Shown here: positions 18,415 to 26,672 of the stretch, in pieces | Position numbering within the stretch: the stretch's first letter is position 1 | How the letters are laid out: each line of letters opens with the position of its first letter | From: Mesorhizobium plurifarium | Lineage (GTDB): Bacteria > Pseudomonadota > Alphaproteobacteria > Rhizobiales > Rhizobiaceae | Length of the DNA: 64,000 nucleotides | Direction of reading: 5' to 3' | Assembly (NCBI GenBank): GCA_000824785.1 | Contig: CCNB01000012.1 | Coordinates: 257,319 to 321,318, forward strand | Made by a program: the position numbers and the translations under genes | The notes under the pieces: generated by a model | The model's input: the letters and a program-made list of their open reading frames with translations, nothing else | What the model was told of the DNA's origin: nothing | Database searches by the model: none

Positions 18415-19314
18415 TCACCGGTATGGATTAGCACCCATTTCCTGGGCAAGCTTCAGGAATCCGTCGATGTAGAAGGTCCTCTCCTCGCCGCGCCTCACAC
18501 CAAGGTTGATGCTCTTCCGGATGCCGGAATCTCCCAGGCGCAGTGCGCGTATCGGCAGGCCGGATGCATCCTCGTGCAGGAGCCAATCGGGAAGAACCGT
18601 CACGCCCCGGCCCGCGCATACCAGTTGCAGCATCAGGTCGATGGTCTCCGCAGTGCGATGTTGACGCGGCCTGCAATGCGCCGGAACAAGGAAGCGGGTG
18701 TAGATGTCCAGGCGCTCCAACGTGACGGGTACTGTAATCAACTCTTCGTCCAGGAGATCTTGCGGTTCAACGCAGGCTCGGCTGGCAAGGGGGTGAGCCT
18801 CATGCACCATCAGAACGAGCTCGTAATCGAACACGGGAGTGAACAGTAGTTCCGGCGTCTCCACCGGATCCGGCGTTATCAACAGGTCAATCTCATAACC
18901 CAGCAGCGCTTCGACCCCGTCGAAGCGGAAGGCGGTGCGCACGTCGAAGTCCACGTCGGGCCATTGTGTCAGATAGGGAGTTGCAATTCTCGTCAGCCAT
19001 CGCTGGCAGGGATGACACTCCATGCCGACGCGAAGCACTCCCCTCCTCCCCAGCGCGAAGTCCGTCAGGATACGCTGCGCGTGCTCCATCTGCGGCAAGA
19101 CGCGCTCGGCAACGGTCAGCAAGTACTCGCCCGCCTGCGTCAACCGCAGGCCTCGTCCGGTCTTCATCCAGATCTTGATGCCGTGCCGTTCTTCGAACTT
19201 GGCGATCGTATGGCTCAAAGCCGACTGGGTGACATTCAGCTTCTCCGCAGCCGCGGTGACGCTGCCCCGACGGCTTACTTCCCTAAGGATCGCAAGGTGC
19301 TGCCGATCGATCAT
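18415..19314 (-). CDS. LysR-type regulator (MetR-like)
   Basis: A 299-residue LysR protein. The winged helix is at residues 1-60 (GSVTAAAEKLNVTQSALSHTIAKFE), followed by the long linker helix and a two-lobed effector domain. The GMECHPCQRWL segment around residue 98 is typical of MetR-type regulators, which sense homocysteine or related sulfur compounds. It is transcribed away from a MalY/PatB-type beta-lyase gene, with an inverted repeat in the shared promoter, so it probably controls that gene and the ridA-aap genes beyond. Confidence 0.85.
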   Translation of the reverse strand: MIDRQHLAILREVSRRGSVTAAAEKLNVTQSALSHTIAKFEERHGIKIWMKTGRGLRLTQAGEYLLTVAERVLPQMEHAQRILTDFALGRRGVLRVGMECHPCQRWLTRIATPYLTQWPDVDFDVRTAFRFDGVEALLGYEIDLLITPDPVETPELLFTPVFDYELVLMVHEAHPLASRACVEPQDLLDEELITVPVTLERLDIYTRFLVPAHCRPRQHRTAETIDLMLQLVCAGRGVTVLPDWLLHEDASGLPIRALRLGDSGIRKSINLGVRRGEERTFYIDGFLKLAQEMGANPYR

Positions 19315-19328
19315 TATGAACCCTGTTC

Positions 19329-19361
19329 ATGAGTAAATGAAATCATACCATTTCCACTCAT
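19329..19361. promoter_or_regulatory. inverted repeat in the LysR/beta-lyase promoter region
   Basis: ATGAGT at 19329-19334 and ACTCAT at 19356-19361 are perfect inverted 6-mers; AAATG and CATTT inside them add partial symmetry. The site begins 15 bases before the LysR start and lies in the divergent promoter, as LysR binding sites usually do. The spacing is longer than a typical single T-N11-A box. Confidence 0.4.
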
Positions 19362-19433
19362 AATGCGATGCCATTAACCTTCCGTCAATCGGCCCTGCAG
19401 GGCCGTCCCAAGGCCAGGAAGGAAGGAACCGCT

Positions 19434-20672
19434 GTGACGAAGCTCGCACTTGCCCACCAACTCCACCCGGAGCATGCGCGGGCGGCGTCTGTTTTCGACG
19501 AAATTGTCGACCGCAAGAACAGCAACTCCATGAAATGGGCCTGTGCAAGCAAGCTTTTGGCGCCGGACGAAGCTGCGGCCGACCCCTTGCCGATGTGGGT
19601 GGCCGACACCGACTTCAAGGCGCCTCATGCCGTCATCGACGCGCTCCATGCGGCGGTCGACCATGGCGTCTTCGGTTATCCCGGTGGCGCGACCGCATCC
19701 TATGTTGACGCTGTCGTCGGTTGGCAGCAGCGACGGTTCGGTTGGGACGTCGCCAAGGAATGGATCCTCCAGACCTCCGGCATCATCACGACGCTGAAGA
19801 CCGCGGTGCAGGCTTTCTCAGCGCCGGGCGACACCATTTTGATCCAGCCGCCGGTCTACGCGCATTTCCATAACGATGTCCTGCTGAACGGCCGTCACTT
19901 GGCCTATGCGCCGCTCGAATTCACCGGCGATGGCTACCGCTTCAACGAGCAGACTTTCGAGGCTGCCATCCGCGCCAACACGAAGATCTTTATCTTAAGC
20001 CACCCACACAATCCTACCGGAAACGTGTGGTCCGAAAATGAACTGCGGACCATGGGCGAAATCTGCGCCCGCAAAGGCGTTCTGGTCATTTCGGACGAGA
20101 TCCACGAGGATCTCATCCTCGATCCGGCCAAAAAGCACATCCCGTTTGCCTCGCTCGGCGAAGAGTTCGCCCAAAACAGCATCACCTGCACGGCGCCGAG
20201 CAAGACATTCAACCTGCCCGGCCTGCAGAGCGCTAATGTTTTCATCCCGAACAGGCGGCTCCGGGAAGAGCTGCGCCGCCAGTACGAGCGCAACGTCTTC
20301 GAGCTGGTCAACGTATTGGGGATGGTTGCCGCCGAAGCCGCCTATGCCCATGGCGAGCCGTGGCTGGAGGAAATGCTGGCCTATTTGCGTGCCAATCACG
20401 CGCACTTCGCCGACGCGATCAACGATGCGGATTCACGCCTGAAGGTACTTCCAACCGACTCCCTCTACCTGGCGTGGATGGATTGCCGCGGTCTCGGAAT
20501 GGATGCCGAAGCCCTGAACAGATTCATGCTGACCAAGGCGCGCGTCTGGCTCGACAAGGGCCAGAAGTTCGGGGTCGAGGGGCATGGGTTCATGCGCGTC
20601 AATCTCGGCTGCCCGCGTGCGGTCGTCGACGAGGCGATCGGGCGCATCACCGCCGCCGTCGCCGAGTTTTGA
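19434..20672 (+). CDS. MalY/PatB-family PLP-dependent C-S beta-lyase/aminotransferase
   Basis: A 412-residue fold-type I PLP enzyme. MalY/PatB proteins cleave cystathionine, cysteine and similar thioethers to a thiol, pyruvate and ammonia. Visible are PMWVADTDFKAP at the N terminus, SHPHNPTGNVW, ISDEIHEDL and the Schiff-base lysine in TAPSKTFNLPGL. The GTG at 19434 has AAGGAAGGAA just upstream and is preferred over the ATG at 19368. It is followed 11 bases later by ridA and then the Aap amino-acid transporter, so the unit imports an amino acid and eliminates its side chain. Confidence 0.88.
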   Translation: MTKLALAHQLHPEHARAASVFDEIVDRKNSNSMKWACASKLLAPDEAAADPLPMWVADTDFKAPHAVIDALHAAVDHGVFGYPGGATASYVDAVVGWQQRRFGWDVAKEWILQTSGIITTLKTAVQAFSAPGDTILIQPPVYAHFHNDVLLNGRHLAYAPLEFTGDGYRFNEQTFEAAIRANTKIFILSHPHNPTGNVWSENELRTMGEICARKGVLVISDEIHEDLILDPAKKHIPFASLGEEFAQNSITCTAPSKTFNLPGLQSANVFIPNRRLREELRRQYERNVFELVNVLGMVAAEAAYAHGEPWLEEMLAYLRANHAHFADAINDADSRLKVLPTDSLYLAWMDCRGLGMDAEALNRFMLTKARVWLDKGQKFGVEGHGFMRVNLGCPRAVVDEAIGRITAAVAEF

Positions 20673-20682
20673 GGACGAGCCG

Positions 20683-21156
20683 ATGTCTCAGACGATTGAA
20701 CGGCGCCTGGATGAACTCGGGATCGAATTGCCGGCAGCGACAAAGTCCGTAGCGAACTACCTCCCGGCGGCGGAGACCGGAAGCATCGTTCTCACGTCGG
20801 GCCAGTTGCCACTCGCCGATGGCAAATTGATTGCGAGGGGGCTGCTCGGAAGGGAGCTCGACGTGGCGGCCGGTACGCTAGCCGCCAAACAGTGTGCCTT
20901 GAACATCCTCGCTCAGGCAAAGGGCTGTCTTGGCAGCCTCGAGAGGATCGCCAGGATCGTCAAGATCACAGTCTTCGTCGCCTCGGCCGCCGATTTCACG
21001 GAACAACATCTCGTCGCCAACGGCGCGTCGGATCTTCTCGTCGCGGTCTTTGGCGAGAAGGGCAAGCACGCGCGCTCCGCCGTCGGTGTGGCGGCGCTTC
21101 CGATGAACGCGCCCGTCGAAATCGAAGCCATCATCGAGATTGCTCCAGAACAATAA
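20683..21156 (+). CDS. RidA-family protein
   Basis: A 157-residue protein of the RidA/YjgF fold, in the longer subgroup (about 150-155 residues). RidA-type enzymes hydrolyse 2-aminoacrylate and other reactive imines made by PLP beta-elimination enzymes. Conserved stretches are VLTSGQLPLADGKL, ILAQAKGCLGSLERI and MNAPVEIEAI. In true RidA the position before Ala-Ile-Ile carries an Arg that binds the substrate carboxylate; here the segment after the barrel strand reads GVAALPMNAPVEIE without an obvious Arg, so activity may differ. Position right after a beta-lyase gene supports the protective role. Confidence 0.85.
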   Translation: MSQTIERRLDELGIELPAATKSVANYLPAAETGSIVLTSGQLPLADGKLIARGLLGRELDVAAGTLAAKQCALNILAQAKGCLGSLERIARIVKITVFVASAADFTEQHLVANGASDLLVAVFGEKGKHARSAVGVAALPMNAPVEIEAIIEIAPEQ

Positions 21157-21264
21157 GCGTCTTCGATCCGACAAGACCGAACCAGTGGGAACTCAACCGA
21201 TCCGAGTGGCGGAGAATTGGGCAAAAAAGCCACCGCTGCCGGATCACAAACCGGGAGAATGAAA

Positions 21265-22281
21265 ATGAAAATGACGATCGCCCTTGCCACGCTTGCAGCG
21301 GCAACGCTGACGGCCGGTATCGCTTCGGCCGGCACGATGGCCGACGTTCAAGCGCGTGGTAAGCTGAATTGTGGTGTGACCGGCGGTCAGGCCGGCTTCT
21401 CCGCTCCGGATGCGTCCGGGGCCTGGCATGGCATGGACGTGGACTACTGCCGGGCTGTCGCGGCTGCAGTCCTTAAAGACCCCAATGCGGTGACCTTCGT
21501 TCCCACGACTGGGCAAACGCGGTTCACCGCACTTGCCTCCGGCGAGATCGACATTCTGTCCCGCACCACGACCTGGACATTTTCGCGCGATGTGGACCTG
21601 AAGTTCACATTCGCGGGTGTGAACTACTACGACGGTCAGGCTTTCATGGTGCCGAAATCCCTCGGTGCCAAGAGCGCAAGGGATCTGAACGGCGCCACCG
21701 TTTGCATTCAGACCGGGACCACCACCGAGCTGAACCTCGCGGAATATTTCCGCAAGAACAACATGAAGTATGACCCGGTTCCCGTCGAGAACAACGGCGA
21801 CGTCCAGCAGAAATATCTTGCCGGTGCTTGTGACGTGATCACGAGTGACGGGTCCGACCTGGCATCGACCCGGTCGAGCTTCAAGGATCCACAGGATCAC
21901 ATCATCCTCCCGGATGTCATTTCGAAGGAGCCGTTGGGTCCCCTTGTCCGCCAGGGTGACGATCAATGGGCTGACGTGGCGCGCTGGACCTTGAATGCGC
22001 TTCTGGCGGCTGAGGAGCTCGGCATAACATCCGAGAACGTGGAGAAGCTTTCCGCGGGCACGGATAACCCGGAAGTCAATCGCCTCCTGGGCAAAGAGGA
22101 TAAGCTGGGAGAAATGCTGGGGCTGGATCCGGCTTGGGCGAAACGGGCGATCGCATCCGTGGGAAACTACGGGGAAATCTTCGCCAGGAACGTTGGCGAC
22201 AAGACGCCGATTGGATTGGCCCGCGGCCAGAACGCGCTCTGGACGCAAGGCGGCCTGATGTATCCGCTGCCGTTCCGCTGA
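21265..22281 (+). CDS. aapJ: general L-amino-acid ABC transporter, binding protein
   Basis: A 338-residue periplasmic binding protein. Signal peptide MKMTIALATLAAATLTAGIA ends near ASA-GT. The mature sequence (RGKLNCGVTGGQAGFSAPD, then MDVDYCRAVAAAVLKD and SRTTTWTFSRD) is the pattern of AapJ, the broad-range amino-acid receptor of rhizobia. The ATG at 21265 is best spaced after GGGAG; ATGs at 21259 and 21271 are close alternatives. A hairpin with a T-rich tail lies between it and aapQ and should let the receptor be made in excess. This is likely a second aap copy tied to the beta-lyase. Confidence 0.92.
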   Translation: MKMTIALATLAAATLTAGIASAGTMADVQARGKLNCGVTGGQAGFSAPDASGAWHGMDVDYCRAVAAAVLKDPNAVTFVPTTGQTRFTALASGEIDILSRTTTWTFSRDVDLKFTFAGVNYYDGQAFMVPKSLGAKSARDLNGATVCIQTGTTTELNLAEYFRKNNMKYDPVPVENNGDVQQKYLAGACDVITSDGSDLASTRSSFKDPQDHIILPDVISKEPLGPLVRQGDDQWADVARWTLNALLAAEELGITSENVEKLSAGTDNPEVNRLLGKEDKLGEMLGLDPAWAKRAIASVGNYGEIFARNVGDKTPIGLARGQNALWTQGGLMYPLPFR

Positions 22282-22294
22282 AAAAACGTCTCGA

Positions 22295-22325
22295 GGCGCG
22301 GGCTTGCCCCGCGCCTTTCGTTTTC
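22295..22325 (+). terminator. attenuating terminator after aapJ
   Basis: GGCGCGGG (22295-22302) and CCCGCGCC (22308-22315) pair perfectly around CTTGC, followed by TTTCGTTTT. The interrupted T-run suggests partial termination, which is common after binding-protein genes in amino-acid transport operons. Confidence 0.75.
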
Positions 22326-22395
22326 CGCCCCTGCAAGCCCACAACGCACAACCAAACGCCGAAGGTAGCGCAGCGAACCTTCAGGGAGATCACTC

Positions 22396-23649
22396 ATGGC
22401 CATGAAAAGCGCGGCTCCCCGCGAGCCCTTTCACCTGAGCATGCTCTTCAATGACACCCGTTATAGGGCCCGATCGATCCAGGTCATCGCGTTCATCATG
22501 CTCGTCCTTGCGGCTGCCTGGCTCGTCGACAACACGGTCCACAATCTGGCTGCCCTTGGAAAGAACTTCTCGTTTGGATTTCTGTGGAGCACGGCGGGTT
22601 ATGACATCTCGCCGCACGCCATCGAGTATTCGAGCACAAGCTCTCATGCCCGTGCCGCCGTCGTCGGTTTGCTCAACACGCTGATCGTAGCGGCAATGGC
22701 CTGCGTGACCGCGACGGTCCTTGGCGTGTTGGCCGGGGTGCTCCGGCTTTCCAACAACTGGATCGTCGCTCGTCTGATGACCGTCTATGTCGAAAGCTTC
22801 CGCAACGTGCCGGCACTCCTTTGGATCGTTGTGGTCGCCGCGATCATGTCGCAGGCGATGCCGACGCCCAGCGCGTTCCGCGGCGACAATCCCACGGCTT
22901 CCATGATCCTGTGGGACAGCGTCGCTGTCACCAACCGCGGCATCTATCTGCCGGTTCCCGATTTCTCCCGCAGCCTAGGTCAACTCAATAGCGCATTTGG
23001 CGCCCTTGACCTCAACTATGCTGCGGTCCTCTGTGTGCTCGCGATTTCGGTATTGGCCCGTCGAAGCCTGGTCGAGCGTGCTCAACGGGTCCAAAGCGCG
23101 AGCGGAGAGCGTCCGGCAACCTGGTGGAAAAGCCTGCTCGTTTTCGCGCTGCCGATGATCACTCTGCTTTACGCGCTGGGTTTCCATCTTGAGTATCCCG
23201 CCCTGAAGGGCTTGAACTTTTCTGGCGGGCTGCTGCTGCGCAATTCCTTCATTGCGCTCTGGATCGGGCTCAGTGTCTATAGCGGCGCGTTCATCGCCGA
23301 AAACGTTCGCTCTGGAATACTTGCGATTTCCCGAGGGCAGACGGAAGCTGCTCATGCACTTGGGCTTTCGCCGAGACGAACCATGCGTCTCGTGATCCTG
23401 CCGCAGGCCTTGCGGATCATCGTGCCTCCGCTCATTTCGCAATACCTCGACATCACCAAGAACACATCGTTGGGCCTGGCGGTCGGCTATATGGATCTGC
23501 GCTCGACGCTCGGCGGCATCACCATCAACCAGACCGGTCGAGAACTGGAGGCGATGCTTTTGATGATGCTGATCTACGTTAGCATCAGCCTGATCATCTC
23601 GGGCATCATGAACGTCTACAACAGTCGCGTCAGACTGCAGGAGCGCTAA
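22396..23649 (+). CDS. aapQ: general L-amino-acid ABC transporter permease
   Basis: A 417-residue inner-membrane permease of the HisM/AapQ type. It opens with a hydrophobic helix near residues 30-50. A long region with extra helices separates the YVESFRNVPALLWI segment, the start of the amino-acid permease domain, from the rest; the EAA loop appears as EAAHALGLSPRRTMR. Length and the NNTVHN-like region after helix 1 fit AapQ. ATG at 22396 follows GGAGA. Ends one base before the aapM ATG, so the two permeases are coupled. Confidence 0.9.
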   Translation: MAMKSAAPREPFHLSMLFNDTRYRARSIQVIAFIMLVLAAAWLVDNTVHNLAALGKNFSFGFLWSTAGYDISPHAIEYSSTSSHARAAVVGLLNTLIVAAMACVTATVLGVLAGVLRLSNNWIVARLMTVYVESFRNVPALLWIVVVAAIMSQAMPTPSAFRGDNPTASMILWDSVAVTNRGIYLPVPDFSRSLGQLNSAFGALDLNYAAVLCVLAISVLARRSLVERAQRVQSASGERPATWWKSLLVFALPMITLLYALGFHLEYPALKGLNFSGGLLLRNSFIALWIGLSVYSGAFIAENVRSGILAISRGQTEAAHALGLSPRRTMRLVILPQALRIIVPPLISQYLDITKNTSLGLAVGYMDLRSTLGGITINQTGRELEAMLLMMLIYVSISLIISGIMNVYNSRVRLQER

Positions 23650-23650
23650 C

Positions 23651-24940
23651 ATGAACCTGCACAACGTCTCCTGGGTGCGCCAGGAAATGGTTCTCCCTTC
23701 GGCAAGGCCAGCCGGCCAAGGTGGTCCGCGGGAATGGATGAGGAAGAATCTCTTCGATGGCTGGCTTAGCACGTTGCTGACCGTGGCATCGGTGACCGCG
23801 ATCGCGTGGCTCATCGTGGCCATCGCTCCTTGGCTAGGCAATTCCATCTGGAAAGCCAACTCGCTCGCCGAATGTCGGCAGCTCCTCGACGGAGCGCCAG
23901 GCGCGTGCTGGGGTGTAATTCGCGACCGTTGGCCGCAACTTCTGTTCGGCTTCTACCCTGCGGATCTTTATTGGCGCCCGGTTCTCGCCTTCGCGCTGCT
24001 GTTGGCGGCGCTGGCGCCGGTTCTGTTCCGCGCCCTGCCGTCTCGCACGCTCTGGTTCAGCGCCGTCTACCCGGGCCTTGCGGGCTGGCTGATCTGGGGC
24101 GGAAGCCTGTGGTTTCCGGTCGCCGTCTACCTCGGCTTCGCTGTCGCCGCCGGCCTGTTTGCGTCGACAGCACGCGCCAGTCAAGGGCTTGGCCTGAGCG
24201 TCGCCGGTCTCGGAGCGGCGCTCTGGTGGGTCTACGCCGCCCAGCCTTTTTCATCGGCTGCAAACGCTGTCATCCCGATTGTGCTCGAGGCTGTCCCCTC
24301 GCGCGAGATCGGAGGGTTTCTGCTGTCGATCATCATCGGCGTGACCGGCATCGCAACGTCGTTGCCGCTCGGCATCTTGCTCGCGCTTGGCCGTCGCTCG
24401 GGTTTGCCGCTGATCTATATGCTGAGCGTCGTGTTCATCGAATTCATTCGTGGCGTGCCGCTCATCACGCTGCTGTTCACCGCATCGCTGCTGTTGAACT
24501 ATTTCCTGCCGCCCGGCACCAACTTCGACCTCATCCTGCGCGTAGTGATCATGGTGACGCTCTTTGCCAGCGCTTATATGGCCGAGGTCATCCGCGGGGG
24601 CCTCGCCGGCCTGCCGTGCGGCCAGTATGAGGCCGCGGAGGCTCTGGGTCTGGATTACTGGAAGGCCCAGCGCCTCATCATCCTGCCGCAGGCTCTCAAG
24701 ATCTCCATTCCGGGGATCGTGAATACTTTCATCGGTCTATTCAAGGACACGACACTCGTCATGTTCATCGGTCTTCTCGACCCCATCGCCCTTGCCGCGG
24801 CCATCCGCGCCAACACGGAGTGGCAAGGTATCTACTGGGAACTCTTCATCTTCATTGGAGCTGTGTTCTTCATCTTCTGCTTCGGCATGTCGCGCTATTC
24901 CATGTATCTTGAGCGCCGGCTGAAGACGGATCATCGTTAG
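23651..24940 (+). CDS. aapM: general L-amino-acid ABC transporter permease
   Basis: A 429-residue permease, partner of Aap[16 protein letters not shown] opens the conserved domain and the EAA loop is [16 protein letters not shown]. Several N-terminal helices precede it, with a Trp-rich segment ([18 protein letters not shown]) typical of AapM. The frame begins immediately after the aapQ stop and ends shortly before aapP. With AapQ it forms the heterodimeric pore. Confidence 0.9.
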   Translation: MNLHNVSWVRQEMVLPSARPAGQGGPREWMRKNLFDGWLSTLLTVASVTAIAWLIVAIAPWLGNSIWKANSLAECRQLLDGAPGACWGVIRDRWPQLLFGFYPADLYWRPVLAFALLLAALAPVLFRALPSRTLWFSAVYPGLAGWLIWGGSLWFPVAVYLGFAVAAGLFASTARASQGLGLSVAGLGAALWWVYAAQPFSSAANAVIPIVLEAVPSREIGGFLLSIIIGVTGIATSLPLGILLALGRRSGLPLIYMLSVVFIEFIRGVPLITLLFTASLLLNYFLPPGTNFDLILRVVIMVTLFASAYMAEVIRGGLAGLPCGQYEAAEALGLDYWKAQRLIILPQALKISIPGIVNTFIGLFKDTTLVMFIGLLDPIALAAAIRANTEWQGIYWELFIFIGAVFFIFCFGMSRYSMYLERRLKTDHR

Positions 24941-24951
24941 GAGAAATGCGC

Positions 24952-25737
24952 ATGAGCAAGACGTTACGTGGGCTTTCGCCCGAAAACCGCCGCGGCCTTT
25001 CAGAAACGGCCGTCGAGATCACATCCATGAACAAGTGGTACGGTGATTTTCATGCGCTGCGAGACATTAATCTGACCGTGCGCCGCGGCGAGCGGATCGT
25101 CATTTGCGGGCCATCCGGCTCCGGCAAATCGACCATGATCCGCTGCATCAACAGGCTCGAGGAACATCAGTCAGGCAAAATTGTTGTCGATGGAATCGAA
25201 TTGACAAGCGACCTGAAGAAGATCGAGGAAGTCCGCCGCGAAGTCGGGATGGTGTTCCAGCACTTCAATCTCTTTCCTCACCTGACGATCCTCGAGAACT
25301 GCACCCTCGCCCCGATCTGGGTCCGCAAGGTGCCAGAAAGGCAAGCCAAAGAGATCGCCATGCACTTCCTTGAAAAGGTCAGGATACCGGATCAGGCGCA
25401 TAAATATCCGGGGCAGCTTTCGGGCGGTCAGCAGCAGCGCGTGGCGATCGCGCGTTCTTTATGCATGAAGCCACGCATCATGCTGTTCGATGAACCGACT
25501 TCGGCTCTCGATCCGGAGATGATCAAGGAAGTGCTCGACACCATGATTGCGCTCGCCGACGAGGGCATGACGATGCTGTGCGTCACTCATGAGATGGGGT
25601 TTGCGCAGGCAGTGGCCGACCGTGTGATCTTCATGGATCAGGGCCAGATCGTAGAGCAGAACGAACCGAGGGCATTCTTCAGCGCGCCGCGATCGGAACG
25701 CACGCGCACCTTCCTCGGGCAGATCCTGGGCCACTGA
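24952..25737 (+). CDS. aapP: general L-amino-acid ABC transporter ATPase
   Basis: A 261-residue ATPase of the polar-amino-acid group. Walker A is [10 protein letters not shown], the signature is [16 protein letters not shown], Walker B is [14 protein letters not shown] and the switch His is in CVTHEMGFA. The ATG at 24952 is eight bases after AGGAG; the ATG at 24946 is too close to it. Last gene of the beta-lyase/ridA/aap unit. A perfect hairpin overlaps its stop codon. Confidence 0.92.
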   Translation: MSKTLRGLSPENRRGLSETAVEITSMNKWYGDFHALRDINLTVRRGERIVICGPSGSGKSTMIRCINRLEEHQSGKIVVDGIELTSDLKKIEEVRREVGMVFQHFNLFPHLTILENCTLAPIWVRKVPERQAKEIAMHFLEKVRIPDQAHKYPGQLSGGQQQRVAIARSLCMKPRIMLFDEPTSALDPEMIKEVLDTMIALADEGMTMLCVTHEMGFAQAVADRVIFMDQGQIVEQNEPRAFFSAPRSERTRTFLGQILGH

Positions 25738-25751
25738 CGAAGCCGTCAGTG
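25732..25751 (+). repeat. hairpin at the aapP stop codon
   Basis: CACTGACG (25732-25739) and CGTCAGTG (25744-25751) pair perfectly around AAGC and include the aapP stop. No T-run follows. It may still slow RNA polymerase or protect the 3' end of the aap message. The next 170 bases up to 25927 hold no gene. Confidence 0.5.
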
Positions 25752-25927
25752 AGGTGGAGCACCGAGGAGCGAGCGGGCGACCTGAGATCCGCAGCAGAGA
25801 GATCGCCAGCCTTCCCCAAGAGAGGGAGATGGCCCCTGCACTGCGGGATAGAGGGTGATGCGCGCTTGGGTGCTGGCGGAGACGGATCGTATGCGCCCTT
25901 CCCCGCCTTGTTTGCGTGCTGAGGCCA

Positions 25928-26266
25928 TCAGCCGTCAGCGGTGTCGAAGGCATCCAGTACGCGCGAGGAATAGACCAGAGCCGCTCCCGCGTTCAAAGCG
26001 ATCGCCACGCCAAGCGCTTCAGCGATTTCCTCGCGCGTTGCGCCAACCTTTGCGGCTTCGGCGGTGTGGCTCGCAATGCAGCCGTCGCAGCGTGTCGTGA
26101 CCGCGACGGCAAGCGCGATCAACTCGCGGGTCTTGGCGTCCAGGCGCGCGGTCTTGTTGCCTGCACCACCGAGCGCCCGAACCCCCTCAAGGGTGGCGGG
26201 GGACAGTTGCCCCAGCTCGCTCACCCGCGACGACAGTTGCTTCCGGTATTTCGCCCATTCGAGCAT
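25928..26266 (-). CDS. carboxymuconolactone decarboxylase (AhpD-like) family protein
   Basis: A 112-residue all-helical protein with the CMD/AhpD fold, usually a small hexameric peroxidase or disulfide reductase. The redox motif is CDGCIASH (Cys-x-x-Cys with the following His). ATG at 26266, giving MLEWAKYRKQL, is the usual family start and has GGAG before it; ATG 26281 lacks a site. It converges with aapP and is divergent from the nickel-cofactor operon. Its ligand or electron partner is not evident. Confidence 0.85.
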   Translation of the reverse strand: MLEWAKYRKQLSSRVSELGQLSPATLEGVRALGGAGNKTARLDAKTRELIALAVAVTTRCDGCIASHTAEAAKVGATREEIAEALGVAIALNAGAALVYSSRVLDAFDTADG

Positions 26267-26474
26267 TCGAAACTTCTCCATAAATCGGGACTGATGATCA
26301 GGCAAATACGTGAGCAAACAGCGAGGTATCACCTGGATCCGTCGCAGGCATACCCAAGAAGCTTCATGAGCAGAAATGGCATCTTCTCACGCAATCATGA
26401 GAACGCGTCATCCGATCGGCGCTTCGCATCGGCGCCTTGCGTGTTGGCCTGGCCGAAACCGTTATGAAGACCGC

Positions 26475-26488
26475 TCATGAGCTCATGA
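26475..26488. promoter_or_regulatory. 14-bp perfect palindrome upstream of the nickel-cofactor operon
   Basis: TCATGAGCTCATGA is its own reverse complement. TCATGAG recurs at 26364-26370 and 26395-26401, so three copies lie between the divergent CMD gene and the operon start at 26673. This is a candidate operator cluster. The sequence does not match the nickel-sensor NikR box. Confidence 0.4.
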
Positions 26489-26672
26489 AATATTGCCGTT
26501 TAACGATCATAATGCGGCCGTGCTATTTCTTTCACCAGCGCCGCCGCCATGCGGCAAGAACGCCCGGCAGGCGGACTCTTTCGCTACGAAACGGCGCCCC
26601 GACCGATTCGAATACAAGCTTTCGAAGACCGAGAAAGCCGCTCGTCTGGCCGCCACAGGGAGAAACCAAGTA

